From Nissolia schottii (taxonomy: Eukaryota; Streptophyta; Magnoliopsida; Fabales; Fabaceae): a stretch of 64,000 nucleotides of DNA. The notes under the pieces were generated by a model. It was not told the DNA's origin. It saw nothing but the letters and a program-made list of their open reading frames with translations, and did not search any database. This document shows positions 1 through 10,819 of the stretch, piece by piece (within the stretch, counting starts at the first letter, position 1; each line of letters starts with the position of its first letter). Location: NCBI GenBank assembly GCA_003254905.1, contig QANU01027477.1:22104-86103 (forward strand). Reading direction: 5' to 3'. The position numbers and the translations under genes are program-made.

Positions 1-372
1 GGAAAAGAAAGTGTATTAACAAGTGAGTGGTAAAACATTTGACAAATTTTAAGATATACATATAACATTTCTCTTAATTTAAATGATTAAGCACTTGTTC
101 TCTTTATCCAAAGATCTCACGGGTGAAAAAGACTTGGACACCAAGAGCTTTACCTCATGATTTCGATTAGAAAACAATAATGGAGATTCATGCATATTGA
201 CCCATATAGCAAATCTTAAGACACAGTGAAAACGTACAAGTTTCATTTTCGCATTAATAATTGCACTCCCTCCCATCGAGTGTGTAACGTATTCGATCCC
301 CTTTCAATTTCCAACACCCTTGTCTCAAAATTCTTCTGAACTTAGAAGGCATTATTGCAGCGAGAATTTAAC

Positions 373-948
373 ATGACAAGCTATGGCACAATCCCAACAA
401 CCTCCTCCTCATCACCGTTATTATCCACAAACATCAATTACATCTCACGTGCCAAGCACAGGGTGAGGGCAGGCCTCGGGACTCGCCGGCCATGGAAGAC
501 CATGCTCGACATCCGATCCTACGGAGTCCCGTCAGGCGTACCTGAAGCAGTGTCTAGGGTTCGAGTCAATGTGGCATACTTCCGCATGAACTACGCCATG
601 GCAGCGCTCCTAGTCCTGTTCCTGAGCCTCCTCTGGCACCCCATTTCCCTCATCGTATTCCTCCTCCTCATGGCCGCATGGCTGTTCCTCTACTTCCTCC
701 GCGACCAACCACTCTTGCTTTTTAGCCACGTCATTGACGATCGCCTCGTGCTCATCGTCATGGCGCTGGTCACTGTGGCGGTGCTGCTGCTCACCGACGC
801 CACCGTCAACATCCTGGCCGCGGTTGCCGTCGGGGTGGCGGTGGCTGTGCTACACGCGGCGTTCAGGAAGACGGAGGACTTGTTCTTGGATGAAGAAGGA
901 GGAGGTCCTGCTGGACTAGTGCGCAATGGTGGTGGTGTTGCTTCTTGA
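373..948 (+). CDS. PRA1 family protein (prenylated Rab acceptor)
   Basis: Intronless frame of 191 residues. PRA1 proteins are small membrane proteins of the ER, Golgi and endosomes that bind prenylated Rab GTPases and take part in vesicle traffic. Seen here: a Ser/Thr-rich N-terminus (residues 6-15), a basic stretch near 27-42, the family-like segment around WKTMLDIRS (41-49) and NVAYFRMNYA (66-75), then two pairs of hydrophobic segments (about 75-109 and 125-162), and an acidic C-terminal tail (DLFLDEEGGG, 169-178). Length and the two hairpin-like membrane pairs fit plant PRA1 proteins, which are usually intronless. The ATG at 373 was chosen because the in-frame TTG 18 bases upstream is not a usual plant start. 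The coding part is much richer in GC at third positions than its AT-rich surroundings. The subfamily letter cannot be assigned from sequence alone. Confidence 0.9.
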   Translation: MTSYGTIPTTSSSSPLLSTNINYISRAKHRVRAGLGTRRPWKTMLDIRSYGVPSGVPEAVSRVRVNVAYFRMNYAMAALLVLFLSLLWHPISLIVFLLLMAAWLFLYFLRDQPLLLFSHVIDDRLVLIVMALVTVAVLLLTDATVNILAAVAVGVAVAVLHAAFRKTEDLFLDEEGGGPAGLVRNGGGVAS

Positions 949-1553
949 TTCTTGTTCTTCTATTTAATTTCTTGTTTTTTTGCTTTCTCTTTTCTTTTCA
1001 TAGTTTTTATTATTGTTATTTGGGGAGTTATTCACAAACTGTTAGATTTTGGTTCTCGCTATGATTTATATACTCTATCCATCCACTCATATAACTTACT
1101 TTTAATTAATGTATCTCGATGTAATCAAATATTATTATTTAAGGATGTGTTTAAAAATAAAAAATGACTTATATAAATGGACATATCAAAAATATATTTT
1201 CTTTTGGGGGCGGCCTTAAGTAAAAGTTGTTGCTTTGATCGATGACTGTAGTTTGTGCTGATGTTAGTATTTTAGCTCCATTTAATCTCTTTGGTGCTAA
1301 GTTTTTGCCCTTTTTTTTATTTTTTTAATTTTGCTCTAAGCCCCATCGAAAATTTTGTTCTTCAGTTTTGGTTTGGAAGGGGAAATTGAAGGATAAAATG
1401 GGTTTTTGAGAGGCAAAAGGAGATCCTCCCGCAACAACTCAGACATGGAAATTGTCTTTGTTGTTAAAATTTATGCTGAAAAAAGTGCAGTTAGAATGTT
1501 TAGTTTACTTTCTCTTACAGATTTAAGCACGGGAGTGTTTGGAAAATTTTCCA
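949..1553. other. 3' flank of the PRA1 gene, no gene seen
   Basis: T-rich and AT-rich sequence that should contain the 3' UTR of the PRA1 gene. No splice-consistent coding sequence was recognised. Confidence 0.5.
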
Positions 1554-1570
1554 GTTGTGATATTATTATT
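1554..1570. repeat. Target-site duplication of SINE, left copy
   Basis: GTTGTGATATTATTATT, identical to 1755-1771. The perfect match suggests a fairly recent insertion. Confidence 0.85.
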
Positions 1571-1754
1571 ATTTTTAGGTTGTCTGTCCTGTATCCAAGG
1601 CTATGCCTTGATTAATCCGGGTCGACCCGGATCGCGCACCTGGCTATGGTGGGTGAGTCGCACCGCGGGGATAACTGCGTTCACAAGGTCTCGAACTCGG
1701 GACCTTGCTTAAGCGATACCAAGCCGCTTACCACTTGGACCAACCCCCGTTGGT
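1571..1754 (-). mobile_element. tRNA-derived SINE (minus orientation)
   Basis: Read on the minus strand, the element opens with a tRNA-like head. It contains an A-box-like TGGTCCAAGTGG and, about 40 bases on, a B-box-like GAGTTCGAGACC, the internal RNA polymerase III promoter of tRNA genes. The body is GC-rich and ends in a short A/AAT-rich tail. It is flanked by a perfect 17-base direct repeat (1554-1570 and 1755-1771), the mark of LINE-assisted retroposition. A length of about 184 bp is normal for plant SINEs. The family name cannot be given without a library search. Confidence 0.85.
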
Positions 1755-1771
1755 GTTGTGATATTATTATT
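1755..1771. repeat. Target-site duplication of SINE, right copy
   Basis: GTTGTGATATTATTATT, identical to 1554-1570. Confidence 0.85.
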
Positions 1772-1801
1772 GACTAGCTGAAAAGTATTCTGTTAAGAAT
1801 G

Positions 1802-1803
<2 letters not shown>

Positions 1804-1834
<31 letters not shown>
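1804..1834. repeat. (AT)n microsatellite
   Basis: Uninterrupted run of about 15 AT units just downstream of the SINE. Confidence 0.9.
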
Positions 1835-1836
<2 letters not shown>

Positions 1837-3166
1837 ATGATCATTTTGATGATAGAATATTTTAAGGAGACTAGATTTTTTCTTTTTTGGTTTGCCTCAC
1901 CCGGTGGATGACATAGTAATCTCTCGGGGTATGGTCAACTGCCTAAGCGGTGGCCTCCTAGTCTTTTTATTTTTTTCCTTCAATTTTGATGTATCGGTAG
2001 TGTAACTTACCCGGTCAATTAATGGTATATCCTTTCCATATTCAATTTTTGAGGTAACTGCCACAAGTTTCAAACAATTTTAATGATGTTGGTATACATA
2101 ATTGGAAGATGTTTGGAACCAGGAAATCGAAATAGACAGTACCTATACCCGGAGACACGAAGTTGGTTGATCCTTGTTTCAAGGCGATGGGTGTATTTGT
2201 AAGGATTTTGACGTTCAAGTTAACGTGTCTCTCGAGAGTTACATAGATTGTGAGCGAGTTATCATACTATAGAGCTTATGAGCTTTATACAGTAGTTAAT
2301 AGGATTGAGTAATTTGAGGAGAATCAGAAGGATATTTTTTTAATTGTGTGATATGTGAAGATAAAATCATAATCTTTCCTTGATTAAATTGGTGATAAAG
2401 GGAGAATAATACAAGATGAGTTCAATTACTATTGATAACACAATCCTTTAGGATTTATCCCTTTACTCAAGGGATCTTCAAGATTTTATCCATAATAGTT
2501 GCCCCCGACGTGGTGACTGAATGTGTCAATCGGTTACCAAGCTTAAATGTATGAGACAAGCTTGGTCCCTCAAACTGCTTGAGGTTATCAGCTTGGAGAT
2601 TTTGTCCAAGATAATTAATTTACCACATAATGATGGCCCCCAGCTTATGGCTTGATTGAAAGCTCTACTTTTGCCAATGGATCTTTCTTGAAACTCTATG
2701 TAACACTCCACTTCCTTTAGCAATTATTTCATGAATTAGATAATTATGTGAAAGTGATTTATTATGATTTAAAATCTAAATCACTATGCTATTTTAAGAA
2801 TAGCTATCAAGGTAATAGTTTCGAATTCTTGTGGGAATTCGCGGGCTCTCAGAATCAATTATATTTTGCCGTTGGAATTAAATTAATTTCTAAACGGTAT
2901 TAGTGAAACATATTTTTATGTAAGTTGATTCACAAGTATCATTAATTAATTTAATTTTCTCATTAGAAAAATTATAGATGATGTTCTTATACTAGAAAAA
3001 TTTTATAGGATTCCCATTTAATTACCACGTATGTATGACGACACACATCGCCACACATACATAAAAAATTAACAGATAAAACACACACTTCCACTTTCAA
3101 AAGCATTCAGTAAGCACCATTCATCTTATACTCACTCGACTAACAATTGTGTTCATTTCAAGGATC
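1835..3166. other. Intergenic repeat-like spacer
   Basis: No open gene. Phrases such as CGTGTCTCTCGAGAG near 2223 and TGCCCCCGACGTGGTGAC near 2501 resemble LTR-retrotransposon debris, but no paired ends were found. A short inverted repeat, GAATTCTTGTGGGAATTC, lies at about 2823-2840. Confidence 0.35.
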
Positions 3167-3173
3167 TTATACA

Positions 3174-3560
3174 AATGGGAATCGATGAAGGCAAATTGAA
3201 GTTTGGTGACAAAACAAGAATGACAATTGACAATGACCCTTTTGGTATGAATTCTTCCTTCCTTGAAGTTGCAGCCTTACTTGCAAACGTGATCGGAATC
3301 GGTGGTCATGAAATGACCGAAGGCAGCTACGAGGATGGTTGAAAGATGAGTCAGTTTGAGGAGAAGGAGAAGCCCGTATACCCTTAAGCAAGCGAAGCTC
3401 TGGTCAACTTCCTGCTAAGACAAAAGGAAGAAAATGCCGATGTAGCACTGTGCCTCAGATGCAATGCTGTATTTTTTAGGGTTGTTGCTGAAGAATATGG
3501 GAAGAGCCGAAGAGCTTATAAGCTCAGAAAATAAAGCTGAAGAGTTTAATTGAGGCAAAA
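3174..3560 (+). pseudogene. Possible retrotransposon gag/pol remnant
   Basis: A frame from the ATG at 3174 reads about 55 residues (GIDEGKLKFGDK..., DNDPFGMNSSF...) to a stop at 3340-3342. A later stretch near 3450-3530 has a CxxC-like piece (CLRCNAVFFRVVAEEYG) in another frame. The composition looks coding and is broken by stops. Similar phrases occur in degenerate legume Ty3-type polyproteins, but no catalytic motif is present, so this is a guess. It could also be a relic of a host gene. Confidence 0.25.
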
Positions 3561-3890
3561 TCCGTGTGCCACATGAAACACCCTAGCTAACTGTCTACTC
3601 GTACGCAGTAAACAATGCTCACTAGGTTGTTTTATCTGATCGGAATACCTTAGTCCATAGTTATCTTTTAGAAAATAGTTGTTTAAGAAAATAGGGACCA
3701 ATTTGAACTTTTCATTTTATATTGCATAATTATTCAAATAGAGCCATGCGTCGGAATAAACGATATAACAAAGCGTATAACGGTAACGTAGTAATACATC
3801 CAATATATAGATCTAGGNTATTTATAGGCTAGAAACATAATCAGAACTATAAAGACAGAATCAATTTAAATATTAGACTAAATCAATCTA

Positions 3891-4482
3891 AATCAATCAA
3901 AGATATAATACTGATATTATTTTATTCTAATAGATATCTTAACACCCTCCCTCAAGCTAAAGCTCCTCGAGCTTTAACCTTGTCACAAAGCAATAGAGGT
4001 TGTCGAGCGATGGGCAACATTGGGGGGCTGTGCAAAGGCAACGATAGACAACATCGGGGCTGCGCAAAGGCAACGATAGGCAACATCGGGGGTTGCATAG
4101 AGGCAACAATAGGCAACATCGAACTACACAGAGGCAACAAAGGTTGCAACAAGTCAGGACGCGACAATCACGGTGATGGTGGTCATGTAGTTTACTGGGG
4201 TCAGGAGACAGTGAACAAAAAAGGCATATTGGAGAGCTTTGCAGAGAATGGCAAAAGAGAGTTTTTGTGGAAAGTGGAGAGCCTAAGCTCTGAGGCAGCA
4301 GAAGTGGAAAGATGACTCATAGAGAATGTCATGACTCTGATACCATGTGAGATTTCATGATGGAATCAAGAAAATATTGCGGAGAAAATAACAGGAAGCA
4401 GAGAAGGATAAACAACAAAGATTTTTGTAATCAATCAAAGATATAATACTAATATTATTTTATTCTAATAGATATTCTAAAA
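3891..4482 (-). mobile_element. Short non-autonomous LTR (TRIM-like) element, minus orientation
   Basis: On the minus strand the right-hand LTR piece ends in CA at 4346-4347. It is followed directly by TGGTATCAGAG (4335-4345), the standard primer-binding site complementary to initiator tRNA-Met. The internal part is only about 400 bases and ends in a polypurine tract (GAGGGAGGG, next to 3945). Then a second LTR starts TGTTAAGATATC at 3944. The first 50 or so bases of the two LTR copies match (3891-3940 versus 4429-4478). The LTRs differ beyond that point, so one is deleted or rearranged. The left limit of the 3' LTR is not clear, and it probably continues leftward past the TATA-like TATAAATA near 3820. 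Confidence 0.65.
4008..4150. repeat. Tandem repeat inside the short LTR element
   Basis: About four imperfect units of 33-39 bases, each containing a variant of AGGCAACGATAGGCAACATC. They leave both strands open for about 70-110 codons, but this is a product of the repeat and shows no protein similarity. Confidence 0.7.
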
Positions 4483-4940
4483 GAATAAATGGAACAAAAA
4501 TCAGAGGAGGTATAGACAACAGGGGTCCAATGCGTGGAAGCTATCACTGGGAGAACAAGAAAAGAAAGAAGCGACAAAGCCACAGTTGAAGACAACTGCG
4601 CCACGGATTATGCAAATAAATCTGGACGAAGCCGGAGGGAGTGCAAGGTTTGCGTGTGTTCGTTTAATTCTGATGGTATGGATTTTGGACTAAAATTTGT
4701 TTGAGTTGAAAGTTTTGCTATGTGAAGATCTGATTCACATTGATGTTTCTTTTATCCAAAAGATCTGATTCATACCAGTTGGTTGTTTTATAATAAATGA
4801 AACTCTTCCTCTTTGCATACTAGGAAAAAGAGTAATTTTTGAAGAGCACCAGCGCATGCTTACAATTTTTGTATTTTTCTTTTAACAAGATTGTAGTAGT
4901 TCTTATACTCAACTTCTTTTTATCTTTGTCTCTATTGTAG
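4483..4940. other. Spacer, no gene seen
   Basis: A GC-richer stretch at 4560-4680 may be the upstream part of the reticulon relic, but no frame is convincing. Confidence 0.4.
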
Positions 4941-5061
4941 TCACTGATGTTCTATTGTGGAAGCGATGGCATGTTTCCTTGGGTTTCATTGTTGTTGCAA
5001 CAGTTGCCTGGCTTCTGCTTGAGTGGACCAATTTACCTTCTTTAACAATTTGTGCAACATG
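4941..5061 (+). pseudogene. Reticulon-like exon relic
   Basis: After an intron-like 3' end (TCTATTGTAG at 4931-4940) one frame reads VTDVLLWKRWHVSLG, then a hydrophobic stretch, then LLLEWTNLPSLTIC and a stop (5059-5061). This is the start of the reticulon-homology domain of plant reticulon-like ER-shaping proteins: the ADVLLWRRWHVSLG-type motif and the first membrane hairpin. No start exon and no remaining domain exons could be joined to it, and the frame stops where the second half of the hairpin should follow. A single-exon fragment is therefore the best reading. Confidence 0.65.
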
Positions 5062-8000
5062 ATCCTTCTCGAACTTCCATTGTATATATTTGCATGGTTT
5101 TCATTTACTTAATTGCATGTTGCCCACGCAATTATGTGCTTTGAAACTAGGTCGCGATGTTGCATGTCATCTCACTATTCCTAATCCTAATTGACTTCTT
5201 AATTAATCCATTATGTTTGGTATTGTGCTGAGTCATTTTTGCAGCCTGTTATTTTCTTGGACAGCACATGTTAATCTTTCAAGTTTCAGGATTTATATAC
5301 AAACTCCTCACTGGTATGTATTTTTATTTACATTTCTTCCTTTTTAATTGTGACAACAACTCTAGCGATGATTACTATCCCTGCATTGTATAGCAAATAT
5401 GGAAACTAAGTAGATAAATGTTGTGGAATTCTACACCACCAATTTTCAAAGCATTACAGAATATATAGTAGATGAGAATGTTTTCAACAGACTGCCCTGC
5501 CCGCAATGTATCCAAGGACAAAGAACCTTGATTTTCAGGGTCTTCCAATTTATGCCCCTTGCGTAGAAATTAACTAATTCATCATTGCCCTGTTGTTTCA
5601 AACCTTGCCATCACTTTGCCACATACATAGGGGATAGTTTTGTAGTTTAGACGTTGCTCTTCCAACTGTGCGGCAGCTGCATTTGTTGAAACCTGAATAT
5701 TGGAATATATTGTAACTACTGTGTACCATCTTCGTGCGTGTTTGGAAGAAGCTGTGAGATTACTGTATTACTGTGCACCATCTCGTGCCTGTTTGGAACA
5801 ATTTGAGATTGAAATTATATAAATAATTGATTAGAAGTGATACTATTTTTTTTTATAGGAGAAGACTTAGGTCAAATTCCTTATATTCATTCCATCCAGT
5901 TCTCAAATCAAATTGGGGTATGTGCACAATTTTTTTGAAATAAATAATGTATATTTATCTCAAGAAAAATATTTACATGTCATGATTTAATTGGTGAATT
6001 GGTTGAAATAGATATATGAAATTTGATATAAGTTGTTCTTTTTGGATATATATAATCGTTATGTGAAAGATGATTTATGTTTGATGTAATAACAAAGTTA
6101 ATTTTGAAGTTGTATTTTGTTTGGGTTGTATATTTATGATAAATTATTAAAAAAGGTAAGAAATAATTTGTTTATATATATATTTTTATAATATTTAGAT
6201 ATTATAAAATTATTAATTATAAAAGTATTATTATTATAAAGAAATATAATATCTTATACTTAAGTTTATTTTTAGTAAAAACGTTATAATTAAAAAATAA
6301 TCAATTTTTTAATTTTAATCATAAGCTTCAAAAATGTATTTTCAAGATAGCTTACCAACTTTGTTCCGCACAACTTTTTTTTCCCTTCTCATTTGAAGTT
6401 ATCTTTTGGTGGAAAGAATTCTCAAAAAAATCTTTTGGTTGAAAGAAAGGGAATACATTTCTCTTTTAAATTTTTTTGTCATCTAATGTCAAATATGATA
6501 TTTTATTATTAATAGCTTTGTTGTTTGGTGTCCTTAGGGGTCATGCCATCGTCCTCTAAAATAATATATAATTTAATATTTGATCAACTTAAAATTGTCA
6601 AATAATTATAAAAATATTCATAATAAAATTTTTATTTATATTTGATTATATAGTTTTTCTAATTTTTATTTCTAAAAATTGAATCTCCAAATTATATGAT
6701 TATTTAGAGTTCTTTTAATTTTTTAATGCAAATTTGGGGATTTAATTTTTTAAAAATAAAAATTGAGAAAACTATGTAATTAAACATAAATTAAGGTTTC
6801 ATGATGAACATTTTTATAAGGGTGAACACCCTATTTGGTTATTGAACTTTACACTTGTGCCTTAGTTGATCCCTTAACTTAAAAAAAATGATAGATTAGT
6901 GTTGGATTTTTATAAACATTGGACTGGTTACTCCCTACTCCATGTCCCAAGAGGAAATATAGTTAGATTATTTAGAGACTACTTTGGGTAATATTATGAA
7001 TGTTCAATGACTACTTAGAGCAACGTGTCCAACATTTGCAATTAGGGTATTAACCCCTTTTATAATTATTTGACAATGTTTAAAGTTAATACAATGTTAT
7101 AATTTCAATGGTGAAGCCAAACCCCTAATCCTTATTTTTCTTTCTCCTCTTCTTTTGTTCTTATCTATTGTTAGTGTTAGAGAATGGGGATGCCATCATT
7201 CTTCTTTGGTGACAGTCTTATCGCTTTTTCGTCATTTAGAATTATTCATATGTTTCTGTTCCCCTGTGTTGGTGTTTATGTTTCATATTCCTTTTAGTTA
7301 TTTTATGCCTATTATAATTTTTATTTATACTTTTTCATAAAAAATTGATTTTTTAACTAATCAGTAACACAATTTAAGTATAAAAAATATATAATGGTTG
7401 TAGCAAAATAACACAATAATATTAATAACTTAGTAGTAATGATTTTTGTTTAGTTAGCTTGATGTACTAAATTTAACTTTTGAATTATTAATTAATAACA
7501 CAACTAAAGGGACCTGAGTCCGAGTAAAAAATATTTTAAATATTAAATCATTTATAATAATATAAACCGTTAGAAAATTAGTAAGTATTGATATATGAAA
7601 ATATCTTGAATGTTCTATATATTTTAAAAGATGTTTAAAAAATATTAAAATTAATAGTTTGATATCAATAAAAATATTAAAATATTATTATAAATATTTA
7701 ATTTTATACTTACATATATTATGTCCATGTCCTATAAAACTTTTAAATTAGTGTATCGCCATATCGCGTGTGGTGTCGTGTCTCCCATCCGTGTTATGTG
7801 TCGGTGCTTCTTAGATACAAAACAAAGGTGCTAAACTAATCCTATGTTCATTACAACCCACTTCACTCATAAGACCATGCATTTTGGTCCTTAAAAATGT
7901 CTTAAAATTAAAAGCTAAACTTTTTATATTTTAAATTATAAATTCCAGGGGAAATTAGTTTCTCATTCCCAAAATAGAATCAGCATTACCCATCAAATAA

Positions 8001-8093
8001 TATTGTGAAGGGACAAATAAAGAAAAAAGATCAAATTTCGTGACTCTGCAATCTCCCAAAGTCCTTGAAGAGCCGCCCCCGCCTCCACTGGCC
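5062..8093. other. AT-rich intergenic region upstream of the ABC gene
   Basis: No gene recognised. Contains an imperfect direct repeat at about 5717-5815 (the TGTGTACCATCTTCGTGCGT phrase repeated as TGTGCACCATCTCGTGCCTG) and very AT-rich stretches at 6140-6700. A block at about 6820-7030, with phrases like TTGGTTATTGAACTTT and GTTGATCCCTTAACTT, resembles the degenerate repeats at 33.5 and 34.8 kb. The last 150 bases before 8094 should hold the promoter and 5' UTR of the ABC gene. Confidence 0.45.
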
Positions 8094-9007
8094 ATGACCA
8101 CCTCTTCAGTCACTGCTCTAAACCCACCACCGTTCGGGTTGCGATTCTCCATTTCGCGCTCCAGCTCCAACTTTCCAGCAACTCAGCTCCTCAGAATCAA
8201 CTGCGGTTACTCCTGTTTTGAAGTCAGAGATCTCAGCTACCAGCCCCCGGGGACTCAACTCAAGCTTCTAAATTCCGTCAGTTTCTCGCTCCGGGAGAAA
8301 AGTTTCGGTCTGATTTTCGGACAGAGCGGAAGCGGAAAAACAACGCTCTTGCAGCTTCTCGCGGGATTAAGCAAACCAACCTCTGGATCCATTCACACCC
8401 AAAAATACGGGAATGATGGAAACCCTAGCCAATCACCACAGCCTCTGTCGCCAGAAAGAGTTGGTATTGTCTTCCAGTTCCCTGAGAGGTACTCCAGGAA
8501 TAGGGAAACATCTTTTCTGTCAAAATAGTTACGGTTACATTCAAGGTTAGTTGAAGTTAGTTATTGTAACTAACTATCCCCTGTTCCTATAGGTATTTTG
8601 TGACTGAGAATGTGCTTGACGAAGTCACTTTTGGGTGGCCAAGGCAAAAGGGAAGTTATCAAGTGAGGGAGAATCTTGCTTTAGGGCTTCAGCGCGCAAT
8701 TAACTGGGTTGGATTAAACGGGATACCCTTGGATAAGAATCCTCACTCCCTTAGTGGCGGTTACAAACGCCGCCTCGCCTTGGCGATACAGTTGGTGCAA
8801 ATCCCTGATCTGTTGATACTGGATGAGCCTCTCGCTGGACTTGATTGGAAAGCGCGCGCGGATGTTGTGAAGCTCTTGAAGCATCTCAAGAAGGAGTTAA
8901 CTGTGCTGGTTGTCAGCCACGATTTGAGGGAGTTTGCGAGTCTAGTTGATCGATCGTGGAGGATGGAGATGGGTGGCAATCTTAGAGAGGAGCCACTGCT
9001 GTTATAG
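8094..9007 (+). CDS. Plastid ABC transporter I family ATPase (ABCI11/NAP14 type)
   Basis: Two exons, 8094-8488 and 8593-9007, joined over a 104-base GT-AG intron inside the codon for Arg132. The product is 269 residues. It is a stand-alone nucleotide-binding subunit that hydrolyses ATP to power a membrane partner encoded elsewhere. The Arabidopsis relative ABCI11 (NAP14) is a chloroplast protein linked to metal homeostasis. Seen: a Ser-rich, acid-poor N-terminus of about 35 residues fitting a transit peptide; Walker A GQSGSGKT (76-83); Q-loop in VFQFPER (Q128); signature LSGGY (185-189); Walker B LLILDEP (205-211); D-loop AGLD (213-216); and H-loop VVSHD (His241). All catalytic residues are present, so the domain looks functional. 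The ATG at 8094 is the first in this frame; a GTG 54 bases upstream was not used. Confidence 0.93.
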
Positions 9008-9590
9008 TATATGTATATTCACTGCCTTGTTAATCAGCATGAAATTCATGCTGTGAGGTTTGAGCCATAAGCTTCTTCAAGTGCTTTGGCAATCGATAGA
9101 GATTAGAGATGTAATCTGTTCTTTGGCCATCACCTAATAGCCTAAGTTTTTGGGATGTTCGGATGTTGACATTGTGTTAGGGTCTCTAGACCGCGTGGCC
9201 TGGAGTTCAATCCTCGCCATACCCATTTTTTCATAATTAAATTACGATTTAAGCTTTTGCTATTCTGAGACTGTGCTTGCCTTCATTTCAAGCCAAGGGT
9301 GTTTGCATGAGGGTTAAGATTAGAGATATAATTATAAACCATTTTTGGGATTTCACCTATCAACTTGAGCTTTTGGGATGTTTGGTCCTTGATGGTTACC
9401 TATGTGAATGACTGAGCTAATATGCGTAGAAGCCAATCTCCTGAGTGTCAAAATGGTTTGATTTATCAATATTAAACCTTCTGTATTCAGATCATACAAG
9501 GCATATGACAAAAAAGCAACTAATATGCGTAGAAGAATCTTTGTGCTGTGAGATCCATAAAGTGTTTAACATCTGAAAGATAGATCAGGA
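9008..9590. other. 3' flank of the ABC gene
   Basis: Includes the 3' UTR. Around 9160-9230 there is a tRNA-like/LTR-junction phrase (GGCCTGGAGTTCAATCC) that also occurs in altered form near 21110-21170. No gene seen. Confidence 0.4.
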
Positions 9591-9599
9591 ATGCTGCAG

Positions 9600-10153
9600 A
9601 GAGGGTTTGCTTTAACTGAATCTATTTGTACCTTGGAATTTGAGGAGGAGCCTGCCTACTAGTTGGTCAAAGCATGTCACCATTGTTTCAACTTTTGGAA
9701 AAGCTGAAGCATTGGTGAGCCAATCACTTGTGTTTTCCATGATTCTTCCACTATCTTCTTTACGTCCTTTGATTCACACCATCTCTCCTAAAATTTGAAC
9801 CTCCTCTTTTTCCTGGAAGATGGTGGATTAGGATCTAGAAGCAGCGGGCAATGCTCAGAACCATTGTCTTATAGACGTAGAATCTTCGCTTCTGGATAGG
9901 AGTCTCTCCAACTTGAAGACACAAGCCCCCTATCAATCCTTTCCTTTATTAAATTGCCTTAAAAACTTCTATTACTCCAAGTAAACTTATAGTCAACATA
10001 GCCAAGATCCATCAGCTTTCCACTATTGATAAACTCAATAAAACCATTAATGGAAGAGGTTGACTTCATCCTCCCCTCTGCACCAGAAACAATAGCATTA
10101 AAATCTCCGATAACAACTCTATTGTTACCTGTGTGAGCCATTAATTCCAGCAC
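9600..10153 (-). pseudogene. LINE endonuclease remnant
   Basis: From 10153 leftward one frame reads VVIGDFNAIVSGAEG and DLGYVDYKFTWSN, motifs of the apurinic-type endonuclease (exonuclease-endonuclease-phosphatase fold) of plant L1 elements. After a stop near 9961 the same domain goes on with ERIDRGLVSSSWRD and a decayed SDHCP-type motif (GSEHCPLLLDPNP), interrupted by further stops. Confidence 0.75.
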
Positions 10154-10417
10154 TTTCTCGTATTATGATTGTCTCAGGTTCTCCTCACGATTGAAGTGGA
10201 CCTGGAAAGCATCCCATTCAACTTGTTTAGCCAGATCCATCCACTTGAAATGGATAAAATAATCTTCATTCGCTTGGATAGTTACTTGAGCTTACTCCTT
10301 CTATCTTACTACCAGGCCTCTTGCTATTCCTCTATGATTTACACAAAATTCACAACTGTGCCCACAACTCCTCATTACTGAAGTGACTAATGAAGGTTGT
10401 TGTTTTTTTTTTTTTTT

Positions 10418-10446
10418 NNNNNNNNNNNNNNNNNNNNNNNNNNNNN
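10418..10446. other. Assembly gap (29 N)
   Basis: Run of N preceded by poly-T. The true length is unknown. Confidence 0.95.
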
Positions 10447-10819
10447 TCACATAAAAAAACTATCTCGGGGATGGGACCTACAAATCCCTTATAAGAGTTG
10501 AACTGTCAAGGGTATCCCCAAACCTCGACAGTTGCACGCGAGCATCTTCATGAGAATTGGGGTGCCAATTTTGGGCTGGCACCCTCCACCTAATTTTGCA
10601 GCTCCTCCTCCTCCTCAGTGCATTGTTTTTTTACAACTAAAGCAAGAATCTATCTCCATGGTTCTTTTTTACTCCACTCCTGCTCCCAGGCTCTTTCGTG
10701 GATGATCTGGCCATTTGCTCCAGCTTTGGTCTCTTCGAGTCCTTTTGCCTGGATGGCCAGCCTCTCTTTCAGTTGCCCTCCCCTTGATGCAACAACTATC
10801 TTTCCAGCTCGAGTTTCCA

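Noticed and set aside
1620..1760. Functional tRNA gene on minus
   Set aside because: A and B boxes are present, but the sequence does not close into a cloverleaf of normal length; the A-rich tail and target duplication show a SINE.
3980..4315. 111-residue frame as a gene
   Set aside because: It is created by the GGCAACATC tandem repeat inside a short LTR element; the opposite strand is open for the same reason.
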